From assembly GCA_030159075.1 (NCBI GenBank), contig BROG01000298.1, positions 582,001 through 646,000 of the forward strand: 64,000 nucleotides of DNA. The letters run 5' to 3'. Positions 21,901-33,900 of this stretch are shown here, one piece after another. Under the pieces are notes generated by a model, which worked only from the letters and a program-made list of their open reading frames with translations, did no database searches and was not told where the DNA came from. A program made the translations under genes and the position numbers. Source of the DNA: Atrina japonica (lineage: Eukaryota > Mollusca > Bivalvia > Pterioida > Pinnidae). The number at the start of each line of letters is the position of its first letter. The stretch's first letter is position 1.

Positions 21901-24900
21901 GAAGCGGTCATTTTTTGAATTTTTCTATCTCCGTCCTTCGCGCCCACTATTTTTAACTCGGTTCTATTCCGTTTATTTTCCATGGTCTTCCCGAACACGG
22001 CGTTGTTCATGAGTTTAAAGAAATCCTTTTCAAAGTCGTTTTTGGCCCGTTGACGCAGTCGAGTGTTTTTATGGATGTAGCTCGCGAGCCACGGCTCTTC
22101 GTCAAATTGTAAAGTTCTATGCACTTTGGTCAGTTTCATTCCCAGCTCCAGATAGAGTTTTAACGTCTGATAGTGCACGACGTATTCCTTTTTATCTCGT
22201 AGATTGGGCACGAGCTTCGGGAAGCCCGCGTCGCGCATCACATACTCTTTCATCTTGTCTTTCTGATACTCGGACAGATCGTTCGCATCGACCTTTAACG
22301 TTTCCGGAGCGAGCGGATAATTGTTGTGCGCGTCGTGCAATTCTTTCGGATACTCTAGATCGACTTCGAGGATGTATCCCTTTCCCTCGGGTGGATGATC
22401 CGGCACTCCATCGATCCATTCAAAGTTTCTACAGGGTAAGGGATGAGTCATGGCCTAGCTGTAATGGGCATTAGCATCTAAATACATGATGTACTTGGAG
22501 GATAGATCGGGATCGTACTCTTCTAAATATGTATTGTTTGCTTTAGAATAACGTTGCGGAACATACGTGATCCCACCTCTGATCCCCTTTTCGATAAATA
22601 AATGCATGTCGTAGTCGGTGAGCAACTCCAATTCAATTTTGGAGGTGAGCAACGCCGCGTCCCAGGCCAACCTGGGCGCCGTGTAATAGTGACACGGATC
22701 CAACTCGTAGTGTTTTAACGAAATGTTGCGAAACTCTTCGAACACGTCGGCCAATAGACCAACGTCCGATTTGAGATACAAGTCGTGATAGTCTCCCATG
22801 TCCTTGCATCCGTGTTTACGCCAAACGGTTTGAGCGTGGTCGTACTCCGTTTGAGAAATGTGAGTATCCGACAACGTGCTGTAAAAATGTTCCTTCGGTG
22901 GTAAGGTGGTCTCGTTAAACCTGTCGAAAGAATCCATATATTTGTAGGGATAGACTCCCTTTCTCGTTAAAAGCGAGACATCCTCGAATATAGATTTCGC
23001 GATGGGGTAATCGTCTAGATTTTTAGCTAGCGTCTCCAGATCGCATGACAAGAATTGGAAACTGTCGATGAATCTCAAGGATCCGACGGAAAAACTGATA
23101 AACTTTTCGTGATTCATCGGAATGCAGTGGACGGGCTCTTCCACTTCCATTTCCGATAATGGAATTTCAAGTGGGAATCGTAACCGCGAAGATTGTGAAA
23201 AATGACGGGAATGTGTTTCGCCCTTCTCAACAGTCTATTACACTTATTGTGAGCCGCACCTCGAAACTTACCAGAAAGATGACAATGATCTCTGACTTTG
23301 ATGAGATCGAATTTCTTGATTTTTTCCATGATCTCGTTAATCTCGGTTTTTATGGTATCGTGACGATCGCGATACCATTCTAAATCGGATAATTCATATT
23401 TTAATTCATCTTGTTCCTCCATCAAAGACGATATGCGATCGATATCACGTTCCAAACACGTCAAACTGGGTAATTTTTCCCGTTCCTCTAAAAGTTTCCT
23501 TCTCTGAATCCATAAAGAAAACCACTTGCGGGCATCCCCCGAAAATTCATCTCCGCAAATCCAACATCGCTTAGACTCCTCAAAGTGTTTCTTATCCTCG
23601 TAGGTCATACAGAGCTCTTTTTTCTTAAAACCGTTAATCTTTTGTTTTTCTCGTTGTAAACTTTCTAGAAGATGTTTCACGGCATTTTCCCCGCGATAGA
23701 GTTGGGGCTCTTCGATCTTTTCGATGCCCTTATCCGTTCTCCAAACGACTACGTAACAATATCCCGAAGGATAATGACGTGACGTTTTCGTCGTTTTATC
23801 GCCAGCCTGTTCGTTGATGGGTGAAATGATACACTCGAAGTCCGCATAGATCGTGGCATGTACGGGTTGTTTATGACCGTAGTTCTTAAACGTGAGAAAA
23901 TGTTTCCCCTCCTCAGGCATGATGGGTTTCATGGCCGGATTGTTGATGCCACTACAATCGGTAATGTGTTTTTTATAAACGTCCTCGCTCGATAGTACTT
24001 TAAGACAACGAAGACACGGATATGATTTCCCATCATGTTTTGATTGGGGGGAAACCAATCTGGATGTGTTTTTAATCCAAGAATAGTGCCACTTGTCTTC
24101 TGGACCTTCTAACAACAATAAATTAACTTCGCGATCGTGAAATCTTTCCGATATGTAATAAGGGAAGAAACCTCTACTCTCCGTCCACCCGAGAACGTTA
24201 ACGGCGAGTCCGTTACGATTTTCGAATTTGGGGATCTGCTTTAACGGAGTCGGATAATCGATGCAATCGAAATCGTGTCTATCGATAAACGGTTTATACT
24301 TTTGAGGTCTTTGATGATGTTTTTTAATATCGTCGTGATACAGACACGCCAATACACTATACATAAAACATCTCTGATCCTCGTTTTGAACGTTTATAAC
24401 AGCCTTTTTATCCGCAATCTGCTGGGGCAACTTAAAATAGGAGGACACTAAAGGTGGATTATACTTGGTAAAATTCAAATAAATCATTTGTGCGTCCTCG
24501 ATGACCCATCCCGAGCCCGCCTGAACGGTTTTGTCGAGAGAATCTATCAACTCTTCGATCATATCTTTAAACACACTTTCGATTTCGTCTTCTCTCAAGA
24601 TCGGATATTGTCGAGTTTTATGGAGTTGCGTTATGACTTGCGAACCAGCGTTTAAGATATCTCGCTTGAATCGCTGTTCCACTTGAATTTGGATTTTTAT
24701 GGGACCCTTTCTTAATTCGTTAGAAATCTTAGAGAAGAAATCGTCTTTAAAATACTCTAATAACGATCTGAGATTTGCTCGATGTATATGATTGTGAACG
24801 TCTTTTTTATAACTCGTATAAAAGTGTTGAAAACTATCGCCGAAATCGAGATTAGACTCGTGACGTTATCTTCGTTTTTGTTCGACCTTGGCAACGCCTT

Positions 24901-27900
24901 CCTCGAGTTCTTCATTCAACGTTTGTCGTAAATTCCGTCTGACAGTCTCTCTCATCTGCTCTTCCGTCGACGTGCCCTTCACATAATCCCAAACGGTTTT
25001 GACTATTTTATCATACCCCCATTTACCTACATTAAATCAGCGATATATAAAGCTAATATTTTTATATATCGCTGATTAAATAAACTTCTCATACCACTCA
25101 GAATATTCATGCTTTTATTATGGCGTGTCAAACGTTGCAATATTCAAAAAATATAATTTACATTCAAAAAATATACATTTGCATTCAAAAAATAAACATT
25201 TGCATTCAAAAAATGTATATTTGCATTCAAAAAATATACATTTGCATTAAAAAAAATAGCATTCTAAAAAAATGTATTTGCATTCAAAAAATATACATTT
25301 GCATTCAAAAAAAGTGTATTTGCATTCAAAAAATATACATTTGCATTCGAAAAAAATATCATTTGCATTCAAACAATGCATTCTGGTTAGACTGTTGTGA
25401 CGACGGTTTTCATTGGTTGCTAAATATAACTATAAATATAACCCTCGGGGAAATCCTCTTACTTGTGTCAAGAAAGAAGCCTGAAGCGGGTAAGTTCATA
25501 ATGGTTGGTCTCCTATCCGCTAGCCTATTCTCTGATAACACGTTACGTTCTAGAAAATAAGACATAAAATAGCAACCAATGAAAACCGTCGTCACAACAG
25601 TCTACCCAGAATGCATTGTTTGAACGCAAATGTTATTTTTTTCGAATGCAAATGTTTATTTTTTGAATGCAAATACATTTTTTTGAATGCAAATGTATAT
25701 TTTTTGAATGCAAATACATTTTTTTTTAATGCAAATACATTTTTTTAGAATGCAATTTTTTTTGCATGCAAATGTATATTTTTTGAATGCAAATGTATAT
25801 TTTGGAATGCAAATTATATTTTTTGAATATTGCAACGTTTGACACGCCATACTTTATATAGAAAATTTTCTTTATGTAATTTCAATTTTTTCTTGTGTCA
25901 ATACAAAACAAATTCCACCGTTCGTCGCGGTCGATTGCCCCTCAGGTAAAACGGGGGAATCCCCCAGTACGACTAGAGAGATTTAGTACGATTGGGGTCA
26001 TTGAGAGCAAAGTGGGCCAGAACTGTCATTTTACAACACACAAACAAATGTTGCTGTCTAATTTGGATTAAACGTGATTGGGCGCGCGTACAGATTGCTA
26101 TGAACGAAAATTTATTGAGAAATACTTAATACCTAGAAAATCATCGTTATAAATAAAGCGGAAGGCATATCTGGGACAGACTATAGTTATAAGGATAACT
26201 GTGAATATGGGAGAATTTCTTGTCAACCCTAGGGTATGACACGATATGACGTCACAATACAATTGATACGATGTAGGGTGTCTGTTGCGTCTAGAATGCA
26301 GAGCATGATGTCATATTTCATTTGCGTAAATCCTCATATAAGCTACACGCATTTAAAACATGGGGGAAAAAATAATCAACCCCTACCTTGAGGGTATGAC
26401 AAAGGAATCTCAATCCTCGGGATAAGATTCTTGAATGATTGAGATTCCTTTGTCATACCCTCAAGGTAAGGATAGATTCTATAATTCTCCCATATTCACA
26501 GATATCCTTTTAACTAGTATAAAATGATCAGCCTATTATCCACATGGGGGGGGGGGGGATGACAAGCTACACGCGTTATTACGTCACGCCCATGGGTATG
26601 CTGTATAATGTATTTACAACAAATTTGCCTTTAAATTCTGATATATTATTAATGGGATATACCATAGAAAGTTTGAGTGTGACAAATTAAGAAACGTTTG
26701 ATTTTCTTTATATAGAACTTCTTTAAGAATGGTAGCATGATATAATCTTAACGTTCATAGACAAGCCTTGTAGACAAATGCTAAAAGGAACATTTTAACG
26801 TGAAAGTGGTCATCGCTTAAGTTCATCCCGTTTGTGACCCAAACGGCCTTTCATAGGAGGCTGTTCCTCAATTTTGGAATGTTATACTCCCTAGGAAAAA
26901 AAGATGATCAGTTTGCAAGGCCAGATAGGGCACTTTGTAGCTTCGAAATTCCAGACATTGAATTGGAACCCGTCTTTATCTGAAATGTATTATATTAAAA
27001 AGCTCGTTAATACGCCACAATTAATTGCTTTCAGCAAACAGTAAACTGTTTCAAGAGCAAAATGTGAGGAGTCTCGGAATTTATTATATTTTAAATGCTC
27101 TAAATTTTATTATTTTTGTGTGCAAAATTGTCGATTTTATGGTGTAAGGACATGCCTTTACATGCCTTTAATGTGTAAAAAAGTAAACGAATCCATTTTC
27201 ACAGGCTTATGTGATTGTTCTACTATATTTCTCTTTCAGAGGTTATATAAGAGTTATCTTTCTATGTTTTAATTTTTTTTTCTACTAGTCGAAGAGCCGG
27301 CTTGGCTCAGTCAGTAGCGCGCTCGACTCTTGATCGTGAGGTCGTGAGTTCGAGTCTAGGTGGGTTTCCTGTCATTCGGATGAGACCGTAAAAACCGAGG
27401 TCCCGTGTCACAGTAGGTGTCGGCACGTCAAAGAACCCTCACTGCTCAATGACCGTAAGTGCCGAGCATAGGCCAAAATTTGAATCCCTTCACCAGCATT
27501 TGGTGACGTCTCCATATGAGTGAAATATGCTTGAGTGGCACGTTAAACAACAATAAACAAACTACTTGTCCAACTGGAATTGTCTCCCTTGATGTCGTTA
27601 ATCTCGTTAAAATTATTCATCTTTGTCTGCGTAGTGGGTATAACAAATGTGAAGTTACTATTATATATTGACGTTACTATTATATATTATACTTTAACAG
27701 TTCAGGGAATTAAAAACTATAATGTAAAATTGAAACATTTATACTTATTTTCGTCCTCGTTTCTAAACATTAAATATATCCTGTTCCCACAGGGGTTTTA
27801 CCTAAATTTTTATTCTCAATTTCTTTCACAGTTAAATGAATATTCTTCTTATCAAGAAATGAGTATATCAAATAAAATATTTAAAAAAATAACTTAAAAA

Positions 27901-30900
27901 TTGTTTATAACTAGAGCAAATATACAGATGAAATGCTTTTGGATTTACCAGGGGTTTTACCCAAAACATGGTACATATGATTTGTTTGTTGTTTGTTTGT
28001 TTGTTTTTGTTTTTGTTTTCTTTAGTTTATCTACGTAAGGGAAACTATTAACACTTAAAAACATGTGGAAAACGAGTGAACACTTTATACAAATAATATG
28101 CTTCTAAATATGATACCGATAGTGAGTTCTTTATGTATGTGTACATCTATATATAATGTATAGATTATAGAAAATGTGACGTTTTGGACTTTAACACTTA
28201 TAGCCAGTGGAAAGTGAATGAACATTTCATACCTAGAATATGTATCTCGATCGCATGCATATTTCACACTGAGAACCTCGGTTAGAAATAGCACTCAGTG
28301 GCATAATAAGAAATAACTTGCCGAAAGTTTATAAACATTGTCTTTTTTTACTACATTGTATATACATGTTTGTATTTCATATAAAATCATACTTTTTCCA
28401 AAAAAAAATAATAATGTGAAGCCATTTATTATTGCATTTCAATAGTATTTCCACTGTTAAATAAAGAACTGGATACAATTTTATTATATATTTTTATTAT
28501 AATTTTCCGAATTAGAAATTAAAATATTCATCAATTTAAACACAAAATTTGATTTTTGTGATGAAAATTCCTTCTTTGTGTTAGTAAAATTGTGATATAT
28601 AATTTTTACTTTTTGTTTGAATTGTTAAATTTTTGAAATTGCAAATTAGAAAATTACATCCAAATAATCAATAAACATCGAATCACTCTCTGTTCAGCAT
28701 GAAAATTCTATTCAAATGCAATGAGAAATGGCTTCACGATATTATTTGTTAAAAAAGGGTTTTGTATGAAATATATAGTAAAAATTGAATGTCTATAAAG
28801 TTTGGCAAGTGGCTGTAGCTTCCATAGATCTGTATAGATGCATTTAAGTTACAGATAAGGTCAAAACATTTATAAAACGTACATTTCAACTTATATACCG
28901 GTATCACAAGATATTAAGATCCGCTCTGTCACAATAATTATAAAGCACATACATTTTTTTTTACTTCAAGTCATATTTTGCACACCAACAAATATAAAAC
29001 GCACAGTCCTACTAGTATTTCAGCTTTTATATTGCTGGAATTTATGATCCAATATATATGTTATGATCAATATAAAACGCATAGGTCTAATTTAACGTTT
29101 ACAGCACAGGATGTTACGATACATAACGCATCTTTCAATCTTTATTTTGCAGGAATTTAAGATCTACTAAGTCATAATAAATATATAACGCATACTTTCA
29201 GGATGTAAAGATTCACTATGTGGCGAGTGGCGAGGAAGGAAAACCTCTGATGTTACTTGTTCATGGTTTTCCAGAATTTTGGTATTCATGGAGATTCCAA
29301 TTACGGGAGTTTGCCAAGGATTACAGGTGAAACCCAGTTTATTTTACGACTTGAACATTTGTTTTTGCCTCCCCCCCAAAATAATTTTGGTATATGGTTG
29401 ATAATATATATAATACAAAATGTGTAAAATGTGCAGTCGCAGAAAATTTATAAAAATCAATATCATTTATATAAAAAATTACATATTTATGTATTGCACA
29501 GACAAATTTTGTTCAAATGAATTTAAAATGAAAATTTTCATGTGAAATATACATGATCAAAATTTCCTGTTAAATGACTTGCAAGCCAAATTTTATTCAC
29601 GTGAATCAACCTTTAACGTGAAATACACATGAACATGTATTTGCTTCAGGTGAACGTATAAGGTCGATTAACGTTAAGTCCACGTAATTTTTGTCAGCTT
29701 TTTGTAATTATGCTATAACATTTCAGGGTCGTGGCAATAGACATGCGTGGATATGGGCAATCTGACAGGCCAAAAGGAGTCAAAAATTATAAGTTAGAGA
29801 AGTTGATTGGAGATATGGAGCAAATCATTCACGCTTTAGGTACCTTTAATTTTGTAAAATACTACAAGGGAGTATTTGTTATACGGCCTGACATTTCATC
29901 GTCCAGACTGCAGAACCATGCTTGTTTATGGAATTGTTTACTTGGATGATCATTTTGACGGATTTGGCAATACACTTAGATTTATTGTCTGGCCTTGTTT
30001 CGGACATATACATTTACATGCGTATTGAATTCGAGATCAGATGAGGAAGTCTTATCCACAGAAACAATTGTATTGATCATTTGTTTTGGAATCTATTGTA
30101 GCACTAAAACTTTGGTATTGTTAATGATATTTATAAATAATAGGTGTTCACGCTGTAGTCTAACGGCCTCAAATTGTGTAGTTTAAATAATATAATTGCT
30201 CTCAAGGTGATTGAGTACAATTTCTTTCAACATATAAACGATCTTTCCACAACAACTGTTTACACATGTAATTGACAGCAGGCTTAGTATTCGTATTACT
30301 CGGGGTAATATCTACAATTACAATAAGTCAGTTGTCTGACATTTATAAAAACTAAACATTTCTTTCTTCCCCTTTAGCTAAAAGTTCATAGAATGTACAC
30401 TCTTTTAAACTGCCTTAAAATCAACTTTCTTTCAAATCCCCTTTTGTACTGACAAAAGTTATTTCTGAGAAAAATATTTTATTTCCATTTTGCACAAGGT
30501 GCGGTTTTATGAAATCTCGTCGATTTACGCGACAGTGCATGAATTTGGTACAATGATTTCAAACAAGTGACAGACCTTGGATAGGTATCGATACTATTCA
30601 CATTACTTTACATGCATCAGCTGGTGTTGTCATTGGCTTAATTATAGAAATCAATGCCTTCTAATGGGATTTCTTTCGGTTTGACTTTGATATTGACAAC
30701 CAAAATAGATAGATTAGAACAAAATTATCAACATATTAAGACCTACATACCTGTATATTGTTTTTAACCTATTTGAAAGTTGGTAGCTAAACCTTATAGG
30801 ATTTCTTTGTCCTTACACTTCGTGTATTTTGATTGTTAATATCTAGAGAACTTTAGAATTATATTTTATTGTTAAAATTATATTTTACGTTTTGTCAATT

Positions 30901-33900
30901 AATAATAACAATTTTCTTGCATCTGTCAATGCGATATATCCCAGCGAACCAAATTTAAAGATATAACAGAATCTAGCACACACGCTTCAGACTTGGACAT
31001 TTTACTATAGACACAGACGGAAAATTGGCAACTAAGCTATAAGACAAACGCGACGATTTCGGCTTTACAATCGTAATTTTTCCACATTTAAGTAGTAATA
31101 TCCTACAGTCAGCCGCAGATGGAGTTTATATTTCACAAATGATCCGATATGCCAGGGCATGTTCAACATATGAACATTTCATATACAGATGTAAACTACT
31201 CACTGACAAATATTTGACACAGGGATATCGAAAACCGCGTTTAATGTTAACGTTCCGAAAATTTTACTGTCGATATAATAGTCTTGTTTGCGATTACTCT
31301 GCTTCACTGGATGAAATGTTGATTTGCCTTTTCGTTGGCGGTTGTTGAGACGTTTGTACCAATTGTGACGAGGATTCGTTCCTTGCGTATTTCATTTGGA
31401 CTTGACTGTGGACGCACGGTGGGTGTGATCGGTCAGCAGGGGATGCTTACTAATCCATGGCACCGGATCCCACCTCTTGGTTTCCAGAGGTCCGTGTTTG
31501 TCCAAGTTTGCCGGATTTGTATTTGTGACCTGGACATCCTAAAGATTTATACTTTGGTATCTAAGAGGTTTTATATCTTAGGGAACAAAGATTACTGTAT
31601 TTTAGGTTTCAAAGACTGCTTGTTAGTCGGACATGATTGGGTTTTTACTGTATTTCAGGGTACAAGGACTGTGTTAATTGGACATTATTTGTATTACTGT
31701 AATTTAGGTTTCAAAGACTGTGTGTTAGTCGGGCATGATTTAATTTTACTGTATTTTAGGATACAAAGACTGTGTGTTAGTCGGACATGATTGGGGTGGC
31801 ATAGTGGCATACAACTTTGCGAAAGTCAAACCGGAAATGACGAAGAAGCTGATTATGATGAATGCACCACACCTGTTGGCGTACGTGAAACATCTGAGGT
31901 CCTCATGGAAGCAGTTTAAAAAGTCTTGGTGAGTTTATTTGACCATCTAACTTTTGTCTGTGAATACAGCTTTCTTCGCGTTAAGATGAAATCTTAGTCA
32001 GGTTCAACATTACTTACAATTGAAATGTAATGAAGAAGTACCGATGGATAATAGAAACTCCAAGTCCATTACAATACGACAAATTAGATATAACAACGGT
32101 ATAACACAAAGAACAAATACGAATTCTAAACGGGATGGGACCAGGTGTCCGTAAGGGTGTCCCTGTTAGCATGCCACACCCGTCGCAAATGTTCAATGGA
32201 AGTATTTCCAGTTCGGTGGAAAGACCAAGTTCGATGAATAGGTTATCAGTTAATTTATATCTGATTGGCGAAAAGGAGTCATTGCAGATGGTCGTGCTCC
32301 AGAACACTACATGTATATAACATTCTTGAGAGGGGGACTTCATATCAGACTCTATTTCAACTGATACAACGATACAGTATAAGGTCCATCAGGCTCAATT
32401 TACTTTTATCAGACCTTTACGGAAGTGAAGTCAAAACAAGGCTAGACTAGTGGTACCAAATACGACGGTTTCAGGAGACTCTGAAATTGGTATTTGATTT
32501 TTGCAAATATGAAGACATGACTTCATTTAATTGCTTCTCATGACCACTAACAATTTCAAAAATTCGATACTTTTTGTAACAGCCAATCGAGTTTTTGTCA
32601 TAAAATAGCAGATTCTTCTGGGAGTTTTGACGTTTTAATTTTTTGTTTAAAAGTTGTACATCTTATCATTTACACAGCATTGTAGTGAATTTTGATATGG
32701 CACTTATTAGATAAAAATCATATAAAATCTTCCATTCATATAACTGAAAAGGTATTTTTGTTTTATACTGAAAATATTCAGACAAAATTATTTATAAGGA
32801 TATCATCGACTAAAAGTGGTTTATCCATAATTTGACAGTAAGTGCGTGCACATGCAGTGGAGTTCTTAACTTCCTGGTATGTTGTTGATTCTGTTTTATC
32901 TGAAAGGTCTCACCTTTAAACGTTTAGGTAACAGCTACTATCGATGTTCAAGTGTTTGACAAGACTTGACAAATTTCTCTTATCATGGCGCAATTAGCCA
33001 GAAAACTTAACCAACTCTAGCTGTCTACAAATGCACTTCCAGATATATAGTTGATCCTACGAACAATCTACTGTAGTGGAAATCTGCTATCATGTACCCA
33101 CATTTTGGTAAAACACTTGGTATTTCGAGGTGAGGTAACTTGTCATCCGTTTACTTATGGATCAAATTCAATATGGTAGATTGCCTAACAACTACATTCT
33201 TGAATATAAAGAATGCTACATACTTTAGCTGATCTGAATATGAAATAGAACTTCAATCCACTTAAATTCGATATGAGATATACCCGTGTTAAATTACAAC
33301 TTCAGGTTGAAAATGTGTGATTTTTGAGTTGTTTACTTTCATTCATCCGCTCAAAACAGAGTTCGCAGGATATAGTCCAGTCAATCTACGGTTAGACCTC
33401 AAACTAATTGCAAGAGAATTATTTCATCCGGGTAAAGTACTCAATATGGTCTTATAAACAATGCCTGAAAAATAAAAAAATAAATCGATGAAGTGGAAAT
33501 ATTTTACGTAATTTTTTTAAAATTCTTATCACATTCAATCACGTTATGGGCCTATCATTATTAAAATAAACTTTAAATCTAAGTTATTAACTTTAATACA
33601 ATACATCAATACGTTAATATAGCACAATCAAGATCCTTAATCCAGGGGATGGGTATTACGTCTTAATGTTGATGTTTGGCAGTTGCAATCGAGTTATATG
33701 TTAAAATTTAACGTGAGTTGAAAGTAACCAATACAAATTATTGAAAATCATATATGTACAAAACCACATCACGATATATTCAAACACGCCGCAATAGGTA
33801 GCCAAATCGTTTTAATTAAGTATGGAAGCCTGTTCCTGGTATGTGTGCATAATAAAGCCTATAGAAATCAATTAGTTATGTGCGTTTTTGTTGTTCTCCT

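Larger units (their letters stand above)
15960..25080. mobile_element. Compact Polinton/Maverick-like (adintovirus-like) integrated element, degraded
   Basis: A block of about 9.1 kb with a gene set and style unlike its surroundings: no introns, CpG-rich, gaps of 5-60 bp. From left: a 274 aa protein (-); then on + 235, 127, 172, 50 and 152 aa proteins (the last with a frameshifted tail), a 48 aa ORF, 74 and 132 aa proteins and an integrase; finally family-B polymerase (-). Polymerase plus retrovirus-type integrase is the hallmark of Polintons/Mavericks. Canonical members are 15-20 kb and also carry a double-jelly-roll capsid protein, an FtsK-like ATPase and an adenain-type protease; I recognise none of these. 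No long terminal inverted repeats were found, so the ends are estimated from the last genes. Several genes are broken, so it is a relic in intron 1 of the epoxide hydrolase gene. Confidence 0.8.

Noticed and set aside
25120..25850. Open frames reading KIYICIQKI repeats on both strands
   Set aside because: They are translations of the foldback's 21 bp units.
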